The notes beneath the pieces are model-generated. The model saw nothing but the letters and a program-made list of their open reading frames with translations. It searched no databases and was not told where the DNA came from. Positions 57,158-64,000 of a stretch of DNA of 64,000 nt are shown piece after piece (position 1 is the stretch's first letter; each line of letters opens with the position of its first letter). Source of the DNA: Lachnospiraceae bacterium (GTDB lineage: Bacteria > Bacillota > Clostridia > Lachnospirales > Lachnospiraceae); assembly GCA_024690885.1 (NCBI GenBank), contig JAILOI010000060.1:1-64000 (forward strand). Direction: 5' to 3'. Made by a program: the position numbers and the translations under genes.

Positions 57158-57664
57158 TTATTTTTTATACGTGCGTACAATGCCGATTACCGAGGCAATA
57201 AAAGCAAACGGCGCCAGTCTGACAAAAACAAATTCAAATCCATGCATGATTGTTCCTGCGACTGCTAATTCCGGATTATTATAATCCCAATTCAAATAAG
57301 GACTCTGCATAATCACAAGCATAGCAAATGTAATAACTATAAGTGCGCACACAAAAATCAGTATCCAACGCACAGTTTTTATCTTAGCCATACGGTTCTT
57401 TGCCAGCTGTAAATTAATCATCTCTAACTTTTCAGAAATCACCTTTCGATCATCAATGGTTGGTTCCGTCACCGTTTCTCCCAGTAATACACTCACAGAG
57501 GTCCCTAATTCATCTGCCAATAAAATTAACATGCTTGAATCTGGAACGGATAACCCATTCTCCCACTTCGACACAGTCTGTCTTACCACATTCAGTTTCA
57601 TTGCCAGTTCTTCTTGCGAAAGGCCTTTTGATTTTCTAAGTTTTCTAATATTTTCATTAAGCAT
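57158..57664 (-). CDS. XRE-family HTH regulator with C-terminal TM segments
   Basis: NIRKLRKSKGLSQEELAMKLNVVRQTVSKWENGLSVPD; two hydrophobic segments. Confidence 0.92.
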   Translation of the reverse strand: MLNENIRKLRKSKGLSQEELAMKLNVVRQTVSKWENGLSVPDSSMLILLADELGTSVSVLLGETVTEPTIDDRKVISEKLEMINLQLAKNRMAKIKTVRWILIFVCALIVITFAMLVIMQSPYLNWDYNNPELAVAGTIMHGFEFVFVRLAPFAFIASVIGIVRTYKK

Positions 57665-57780
57665 AACCTACGCCTCCTTGTTTTGCTGACTCAATTCTAG
57701 AATCAAATGAGTCGTTGCAACAAGCAACGCATATTAACATTGGCTTAATATAAGGTCAGGGTCAATACAAATTGCTCGTT

Positions 57781-58242
57781 CTATTTCACCGGTACACAGT
57801 GCTTGTCATTGATATCGCATACCTTCTGCACACGATTTCGATACTTTGGATCCATCAGTGGCTCGGTTGTAAGCCAGGTCTTCACCACTTCCATTGCCAT
57901 AAGGCCACCTATAATTTTTGCCCCAAGGCATAAGATATTGGAATCCGTATGTTGTCTGGCAAGTGTTGCACATAACGGATCCTGACACACAGCTGCATAG
58001 CATCCATTAATTTTATTGGCAATCAATGCACTTCCATATCCGACACCATCGCAGAAAATTCCGCGGTCGCATTCACCCTTGGCGACAGCCAAACTTGCCG
58101 GATATACGAAGTCCGATAAATCGCAGGATGTACTGTCATACGTTCCGAAGTCTTCCACCTCATAGCCCTGTTCCAACAGATACTGCTTTATCTCTTCTTT
58201 CATCTGTGTTCCTGCGTGATCATTTGCCATGGCAATTTTCAT
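57781..58242 (-). CDS. RpiB/LacA/LacB-family sugar-phosphate isomerase; start at MKIAMANDHAG
   Basis: MKIAMANDHAGTQMKEEIKQYLLEQGYEVEDFGTYD; CDGVGYGSALIANKINGCYAAVC. Confidence 0.9.
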   Translation of the reverse strand: MKIAMANDHAGTQMKEEIKQYLLEQGYEVEDFGTYDSTSCDLSDFVYPASLAVAKGECDRGIFCDGVGYGSALIANKINGCYAAVCQDPLCATLARQHTDSNILCLGAKIIGGLMAMEVVKTWLTTEPLMDPKYRNRVQKVCDINDKHCVPVK

Positions 58243-58490
58243 ATCTGATTCCTCCTTGGTCCTGAGACGTATCATGATTTCTATATCCTCACTTTATAAG
58301 TATAGCAAGTGTTCTCTAAAGAAGAAACTCCCTCACTTTTTTCTCTACCAGCGTGACATCCAACGGCTGTTCTGCTGTCTCCATTGTTACAATCAATTCT
58401 CTCGCGCCTCGCATACGAACCCCAGGGCCCGTCCACTGCCACATCCGCGAGGCGCTCTCCTCCCCATCCCCAAAACGCATCGCAATAAAA

Positions 58491-58512
58491 CAGGCGGCAC
58501 CTACGTGCCGCC
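58491..58512 (-). terminator. Terminator after the 72-aa ORF
   Basis: AGGCGGCACGTAGGTGCCGCCT stem followed by GTTTT on minus strand. Confidence 0.7.
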
Positions 58513-58521
58513 TCGTCCATC

Positions 58522-58740
58522 TTATTTCTTGAACAGTTCTCCTGCAATACTCGTTACATCTTTCAGATCCAGCTTTCCATCTGCAAGTGCAGCCTGAACC
58601 TTCTTAATGTCCGCATCATCAATCTTGATGTTTGCCTTCTTCAGAAGCTCCTTGGCCTGAGATAAATCTGCCTTGGAAATCTGCTTCAAGAGATCCTTGT
58701 TTCCACTGATTTGCTTAATAATTGCATTAATATCTGCCAT
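58522..58740 (-). CDS. Small alpha-helical hypothetical protein (72 aa)
   Basis: MADINAIIKQISGNKDLLKQISKADLSQAKELLKK...; own terminator. Confidence 0.75.
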   Translation of the reverse strand: MADINAIIKQISGNKDLLKQISKADLSQAKELLKKANIKIDDADIKKVQAALADGKLDLKDVTSIAGELFKK

Positions 58741-58918
58741 ATGCTACCTCCCAACGAAAAGTTTGTCATTCAACAGCATCATTATACAATAGGTTCCAAA
58801 AATCCTTCAATGCCATCTTATCAACATCTTCTGATAAGACGCAAGATAGCTGGATGACATGGACCCCCGGCACTTATACAATGAATGGGTACCATAGTGA
58901 TTCTGCGAATTTTCGCTT

Positions 58919-59611
58919 ATGAAGAAGGGATTTTTACCAATGAAAATATTACTCATTCGACATGGGGAACCAAATTATGAACTGGATTGTCTAACCGAGC
59001 AGGGCGTGCAGCAGGCAGAGCTTCTCTCCCGCCGCATGGCCAATTTAAAGATCGATGAAATCTATGCATCGCCTATGGGCCGGGCACAGCAGACCGCCAA
59101 ACCAACCCTCGAGAAGCTTGGCATGTGCGCCGAAACCCTACCATGGGCCCACGAATTCTATTACCTTGCACCGGACCCGAAAAATCCGGATGCCTCCTAT
59201 CAGATGTGGGAGACCTTCCCCAGCTGCTGGGCCAAGGACCCGGAATTCTTCGATGCCACCCGCTGGGCTTCCCATCCCATGATTGCCAACAGCGACATCA
59301 AGGCTCTCTATGACGAGGTCATTGAACACCTCAATCAGTTTCTGTCCAAGCAGGGGTTTGTGCGTGAGGGCAACACCTATCGCATGACGAAAAAGAACGA
59401 CAAAACCATCGTCCTCTTCTGCCACTTCGGATTGGCAACACTTGTGATGTCCTATCTTCTAGGCATGTCCCCCTTCCTTCTGTGGCAGGGGGCTAGCATT
59501 GATTTCACCGGGATTTCGGAACTCTTCCATGAAGAGTACGAGGACAACCTGGCCGTCTTTAAGCTCAATCGCTTTAACGACGCCACCCACTTACACCCGG
59601 AGGGACAATAG
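58919..59611 (+). CDS. Histidine phosphatase family (phosphoglycerate mutase-like); likely start at the internal MKILLIRHGE
   Basis: MKILLIRHGEPNYE; IYASPMGRAQQTAKPTLEKL; LFCHFGLATLVMSYLLG. Confidence 0.92.
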   Translation: MKKGFLPMKILLIRHGEPNYELDCLTEQGVQQAELLSRRMANLKIDEIYASPMGRAQQTAKPTLEKLGMCAETLPWAHEFYYLAPDPKNPDASYQMWETFPSCWAKDPEFFDATRWASHPMIANSDIKALYDEVIEHLNQFLSKQGFVREGNTYRMTKKNDKTIVLFCHFGLATLVMSYLLGMSPFLLWQGASIDFTGISELFHEEYEDNLAVFKLNRFNDATHLHPEGQ

Positions 59612-60190
59612 AAGTTTCCCCACATCCTCCGTGGTCATCAGGCTGCTCATCAGGCAAGCCCCCTTGGCCCCGGTGGCGCGCACCCGACTGATATTGCTTT
59701 GCGCAATGCCGCCGATGCCATACACCGGCAGGGACACTTCATCCACTATCTCTTGTAAAAAGGCCAGCCCACGTCCCGGCAGGCCTCTCTTACAATCTGT
59801 TTCAAAAATATGGCCGGCAACCAGATACGTTGCACCAAGGGAAGCTGCTTCTCTGGCATCTTCCAAACTATGGCAGGAGGTCCCAAGTCTGGGAACTCCT
59901 GCCTTTCTTTCTTCCGGCAATTCCCGCAGCAGGGGCAGTGGCAGATGCAAGCCATCCGCTTGTAACCGAAGTGCCACCTCCGGAAAAGTATGGACGATAA
60001 ACGGTACTGCGTTGTCCTTACAGATGGACTGCACCTGCATAGCCAGTGCTTCATATGCTTCCGGCGCCAGATCCTTTTCCCGTAAGATGATGGCAGCCGG
60101 ATGAGCCATGGCAATGCGTTGTACTCTCGTAAGAAATTCCTCTCCGCACAACCTTCGATTGGTAACACAAATCAAATCAGACGTATACAT
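59591..60190 (-). CDS. thiE: Thiamine-phosphate synthase family
   Basis: ICVTNRRLC, ILREKDLAPEAYEALA, GATYLVAGHIFETDCKRG; end of thi operon. Confidence 0.87.
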   Translation of the reverse strand: MYTSDLICVTNRRLCGEEFLTRVQRIAMAHPAAIILREKDLAPEAYEALAMQVQSICKDNAVPFIVHTFPEVALRLQADGLHLPLPLLRELPEERKAGVPRLGTSCHSLEDAREAASLGATYLVAGHIFETDCKRGLPGRGLAFLQEIVDEVSLPVYGIGGIAQSNISRVRATGAKGACLMSSLMTTEDVGKLLLSLRV

Positions 60191-61430
60191 AATCGTTCAA
60201 CACCGGCTGTAATCCTTCCCCAGCCATATCCTCATACATGCTCTGAAAACTACGGGTATCATTAATTTCAAACTGCTCATCCCCTTCAGCTGCATCGCCA
60301 TCGGTTCCGGTATACTTGCTCTCATGATCCCCGATTCCGGTAGATACGCCGGCAGAAATCTTGGTGGCTGCAATTTTAACGATGCCATCCCGGAATTGCT
60401 TGCTTTCTCTCGATGAAACCGTAATGCCCACATAAGGTAGAAACAGGCGATAGGCACAGAGAATCTGGCACAACTGCCGCTCGCCCACATCCAAGGGATT
60501 GATCTGCTCATTATGGATGATGGGGCGCAGGCGCGGACAAGACAGGGACATCTCTGCATGGGGATACTTCCGCTGGAGATAATATACGTGCAGGGCGCTT
60601 GCCAATGCATCTTTACGAAAATCTGATAATCCCAACAAGGCGGAGAATGCTACCCCGCGCATGCCCCCGCGCAATGCACGTTCCTGGGCATCAAATCGAT
60701 AGGGCCAGACCCGCTTATGTCCGGACAGATGCAAAGTCTCATACTTATCGGTATCGTAGGTTTCCTGGAATACGGTGACGTAATCCGCGCCGCAGGTATG
60801 CAGGTAGTGATATTCCTCCGTGTTTACCGGATAGATTTCGAGCCCCACCATACGGAAATATTTTCTGGCCAGTTTGCATGCTTCTCCAATATAGGGTACA
60901 TCACTTTGGGCACGGCTCTCCCCCGTTAGAATCAAAATCTCTTCCATTCCCGAATCAGCAATCACCTTCATCTCATGCTCAATCTGTTGTAAATCCAACT
61001 TCAATCGATGAATGTGGTTATAGCAGTTAAAGCCGCAATACACACAATAATTCTCACAGTAATTGGCAATGTAAAGTGGCGTGAACAGATACACCGTATT
61101 GCCAAAATGCTTGGCAGTCTCCACGCTGGCTTTCTGCGCCATCTCATCTAAAAAAGGTTCCGCTGCCGGAGACAACAAGGCCTTCAAATCCTCGATACTA
61201 CAAGTGTCATGGTCGAGGGCCGACCGTACATCCCGAGCCGTATAACGGGTGTAGTCATAGGTGTTCATCTGCTCCATCACCTGACTGCAAACATCGGAGG
61301 AAATCTGTTCCATCCCCGGCAGATACGTCATATGATTCGTTCTGGAGGACGGGTCATTCTCTAGGGTATGTTTCCGCTTCAACGCTTCCGGAGACAATGC
61401 ATCGGAATCTACATAAAACTGATTTTCCAT
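60177..61430 (-). CDS. thiH: 2-iminoacetate synthase
   Basis: Radical-SAM motif CENYCVYCGFNCYNHIHR; between thiG and thiE. Confidence 0.93.
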   Translation of the reverse strand: MENQFYVDSDALSPEALKRKHTLENDPSSRTNHMTYLPGMEQISSDVCSQVMEQMNTYDYTRYTARDVRSALDHDTCSIEDLKALLSPAAEPFLDEMAQKASVETAKHFGNTVYLFTPLYIANYCENYCVYCGFNCYNHIHRLKLDLQQIEHEMKVIADSGMEEILILTGESRAQSDVPYIGEACKLARKYFRMVGLEIYPVNTEEYHYLHTCGADYVTVFQETYDTDKYETLHLSGHKRVWPYRFDAQERALRGGMRGVAFSALLGLSDFRKDALASALHVYYLQRKYPHAEMSLSCPRLRPIIHNEQINPLDVGERQLCQILCAYRLFLPYVGITVSSRESKQFRDGIVKIAATKISAGVSTGIGDHESKYTGTDGDAAEGDEQFEINDTRSFQSMYEDMAGEGLQPVLNDYVYV

Positions 61431-61432
61431 CC

Positions 61433-62215
61433 TTACGCTCCTTCACTCCGCAAAAATCCGGTCAGCGGATCGGATGCAGATGCTCCACGGGTTAATACAC
61501 GGCCAAGGCCGGATAAGTATGCCTTCCGTCCGGCTTTGATGGCATCCTGAAATGCACTTGCCATCAGCGGCAAATCACCGGCAGTTGCCAATGCTGTATT
61601 GGCCATAATCGCAGCAGCTCCCATCTCCATAGCTTCGCAGGCCTGGGATGGTCGACCAATTCCGGCATCCACAATGATCGGCAAATCAATTTCCTCGATT
61701 AGGATTCGAATGAATTCCTTGGTGGCCAATCCCTTGTTGGAACCTATGGGGGATGCCAGCGGCATAATACTTGCAGCTCCGGCGTTTACCATATCCCGGG
61801 CCGCATTCAAATCCGGATACATATACGGCATGACCACAAATCCCTCCTTGGCCAGGATTTCTGTTGCCTTGATGGTCTCCTGGTTATCCGGAAGCAGATA
61901 CTTGGTATCCCGCATAATTTCTACTTTTACATAATTGCCACAGCCCAATTCTCTGGCCAGTCGGGCAATGCGAACCGCTTCCTCGGCGCTTCTGGCACCG
62001 GAGGTATTGGGAAGTAGGGTGACTCCCTTGGGGATATAATCCAAAATGTTTTCCCGGTCCTTGGTATTGGCACGGCGCACTGCCAAGGTAATAATTTCTG
62101 CTCCTGCATCCTTCACTGCCGCTTCAATCAGCTTCATGGAATATTTGCCCGAACCTAGAATAAAGCGGGAATGAAAGGCATGTCCGCCAATCATCAGTGT
62201 GTCATCGTTGTTCAT
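61433..62215 (-). CDS. thiG: Thiazole synthase
   Basis: [49 protein letters not shown]. Confidence 0.96.
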   Translation of the reverse strand: MNNDDTLMIGGHAFHSRFILGSGKYSMKLIEAAVKDAGAEIITLAVRRANTKDRENILDYIPKGVTLLPNTSGARSAEEAVRIARLARELGCGNYVKVEIMRDTKYLLPDNQETIKATEILAKEGFVVMPYMYPDLNAARDMVNAGAASIMPLASPIGSNKGLATKEFIRILIEEIDLPIIVDAGIGRPSQACEAMEMGAAAIMANTALATAGDLPLMASAFQDAIKAGRKAYLSGLGRVLTRGASASDPLTGFLRSEGA

Positions 62216-62232
62216 CTTTTTCTCCTTCTATC

Positions 62233-62868
62233 TTATACTTCATACATTCCTGCTAAAATACGTAGTACGGTATGGGCCTGATGTGCCGCACACAACATGA
62301 CCCGAGGCGCCATCAGGCTTGTTGTATTTCCAACGTCGCTGACGCCATCTCCGCACACGTACAATCGCTTCATCTTCTGTCTGGTTTGAATGGTATTAGG
62401 CGTATCCATGCCGGCCATGCCGGACGCCGCCACCACGTAACACCGGGGCAATTGCTCCAGGACTCCGTTCACCAGCATCGCCTTGGCTTCGGCCACATCG
62501 AAAGCTTCGCATACGATATCTGCTTCCTGTAACAGGGAAACCAGATTGGCTTCTGTAACTTTGGTGGCATGAATCTCCACCCTGGTATAGGGCGCAATCT
62601 CTCCAAGAATTTCCTGCAACGCCTCCGTTTTATACTGCCCCACCTGGTTAGCCTTATACTGCTGCCGATGGAGATTGGTAAGATCCACCCGATCAAAATC
62701 CAGCAACCTTAGGGTTCCTATCCCCGCCCGGGCCAATGCAATCGCAATGTTAGAGCCAAGTCCACCTAATCCGCAAATTGCTACCGTAGCGGATGAAAAT
62801 CTCTGTTGCAGTGCTTCGCCGTTGCGGGCAATCCACGCCTGCTGCCATTCTTCCTTTGATGGAATCAC
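62233..62868 (-). CDS. thiF: Sulfur-carrier adenylyltransferase
   Basis: VAICGLGGLGSNIAIALARAGIGTLRLLDFDRVDLTNLHRQQY. Confidence 0.93.
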   Translation of the reverse strand: MIPSKEEWQQAWIARNGEALQQRFSSATVAICGLGGLGSNIAIALARAGIGTLRLLDFDRVDLTNLHRQQYKANQVGQYKTEALQEILGEIAPYTRVEIHATKVTEANLVSLLQEADIVCEAFDVAEAKAMLVNGVLEQLPRCYVVAASGMAGMDTPNTIQTRQKMKRLYVCGDGVSDVGNTTSLMAPRVMLCAAHQAHTVLRILAGMYEV

Positions 62869-63063
62869 TCAACCACCTCCTACAAAGCTTACAATTTCCA
62901 AACAATCTCCATCTGCAAGTATCGTTGCCTCGTAGTTTGCCTTGGGCACGATTTCCCCGTTGCATTCCACTGCAATTCGTGTTGCATCATAGCCTGCATC
63001 CGATAGATACCGGGACAAGGTAACCCCGGCTATATCCAATGCCTGACTGTTCACTTCTACCAT
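62869..63063 (-). CDS. thiS: Sulfur carrier protein
   Basis: 64 aa ending EIVSFVGGG. Confidence 0.94.
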   Translation of the reverse strand: MVEVNSQALDIAGVTLSRYLSDAGYDATRIAVECNGEIVPKANYEATILADGDCLEIVSFVGGG

Positions 63064-63083
63064 ACATTCACCCCCTTCTACAT

Positions 63084-63120
63084 AAAAAAACGGGAAACTT
63101 CCGATTGGAAAGTTTCCCGT
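63084..63120 (-). terminator. TPP riboswitch expression-platform terminator
   Basis: ACGGGAAACTTTCCAATCGGAAGTTTCCCGTTTTTTT. Confidence 0.85.
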
Positions 63121-63130
63121 ATTGCTACAC

Positions 63131-63217
63131 CTACATCCCTACGTTGGCATTATCCAAATCAGGTTTCTGGGTCGAAGTTCGTTTACTTCCTCTCAGCCTG
63201 CCCTACAAGCTCCCCGT
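63131..63217 (-). ncRNA. TPP riboswitch (THI element)
   Basis: ACGGGGAGC...GGCTGAGAGG...GACCCAGAAACCTGATTTGGATAATGCCAACGTAGGGA, upstream of thiSFGHE. Confidence 0.96.
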
Positions 63218-63319
63218 GATTCAATTTTCTTTTTTGTTATACATCCCTTTTTCTCAAAAAACAATACTTCTCTCATGGCTTTTCACATTGTTTTCAAGAA
63301 AAACCATTGCCGGTATTGT

Positions 63320-63568
63320 CTAGAGAAACAGTTCACGAAATTCTTTGCGCCCCGGCACCCATGCCTTCTCGTAGATATGGGTGAAGTGATTTTTGACGGT
63401 TTGTTCCGATATTCCAAACATGTAAGCAATTCTGCGGTTGGAAAATCCGGATACCTTCAGATATCCCAGTTCCAGTTCTCGTTTTGTGAAATGAAATTTC
63501 ACAGCAACACTTAAATACCGTTCCTTGGTTATACCCGTGTTATTCATCCTCGAAGTCCATTTCTTCAT
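63320..63568 (-). CDS. Short LuxR-type HTH protein
   Basis: LTKRELE-like FTKRELELGYLKVSGFSNRRIAYMFGISEQTVKNHFTHIYEKAWVPGRKEF; likely start MNNTGITKERY overlapping upstream stop. Confidence 0.8.
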   Translation of the reverse strand: MKKWTSRMNNTGITKERYLSVAVKFHFTKRELELGYLKVSGFSNRRIAYMFGISEQTVKNHFTHIYEKAWVPGRKEFRELFL

Positions 63569-64000
63569 TCATTTTGCGCTCCGCATTTAAGCGCAGTGGC
63601 AATAACAGAAATTCGAGAATAACCGCGTACAGTGCAGATAAGAAGCAAACCGCCAAGTTTGGACCAATCATCGAGATATCCGGAATGTGTGCAAGTATAA
63701 TCACGGCAGAAATCAGCATGGAAAACAATGCCGCATACACCACAACCTTCTGGGCTGCAGCGACTGCACCTACGATATTTTTTAGTTCCAATAAACGGTA
63801 ATCCTTCATTCCCACAGAGAAGGCTTTCCGAAAATCCTTCCACACCCCCATAATCATAAGTCCCGGTATGGTAAATACCAGCATGAACAGCAGGGACGGG
63901 ATATCCAAATACCATGTGATACTAACCAGATTTCCGCCGCAAGCAAAGAGCACCAAGCCAAATACCAAAAGAATAAACAACAATTCCCCCAGAAGAATTC
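63540..64000 (-). CDS. Membrane protein, 5' end truncated by window edge
   Basis: ORF stays open to the window end (listed start at 63983 is TTG); several TM helices. Confidence 0.65.
   Translation of the reverse strand, partial: ILLGELLFILLVFGLVLFACGGNLVSITWYLDIPSLLFMLVFTIPGLMIMGVWKDFRKAFSVGMKDYRLLELKNIVGAVAAAQKVVVYAALFSMLISAVIILAHIPDISMIGPNLAVCFLSALYAVILEFLLLPLRLNAERKMNEEMDFEDE

Noticed and set aside
1-64000. CRISPR arrays, tRNA/rRNA genes, transposases or integrases
   Set aside because: None recognised by eye; tRNAscan-SE, Infernal and CRISPR finders were not run, so small RNAs could have been missed.

Overview
The 64 kb window looks like a Firmicutes chromosome, probably Lachnospiraceae (inferred from gene content and style only). 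Most of it is ordinary metabolism: pantothenate (pan) operon, glucose PTS with antitermination leader, sucrose/fructan ABC operon with LacI, VTC/DUF4956 cassette, PhoR-PhoB-Na/Pi operon with a Pho box, drug-type ABC pair with TetR, and a thiSFGHE operon with a TPP riboswitch. The standouts are: (1) a class I, nisin-family lantibiotic locus at about 11.2-24.0 kb on the - strand (lanB-T-C-R-K, three tandem lanA genes, lanF-E-G, a lipoprotein, and a second regulator with a degenerate receiver). One lanA is below the ORF-track cutoff and carries an extra core cysteine, there is no lanP, and two promoters carry perfect spa-box repeats. (2) A ~620-nt imperfect palindrome with a branched tip at 5340-5959, not explained by coding, a candidate large structured RNA or palindromic element. 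(3) A divergent CooS-type CO dehydrogenase homologue lacking an expected C-cluster cysteine, embedded in a sulfur-assimilation-like operon. (4) A compact, apparently TetR-controlled transcription unit for a 16-aa peptide. No CRISPR array, tRNA, rRNA or transposase was recognised by eye. All family names come from reading motifs, not from searches.
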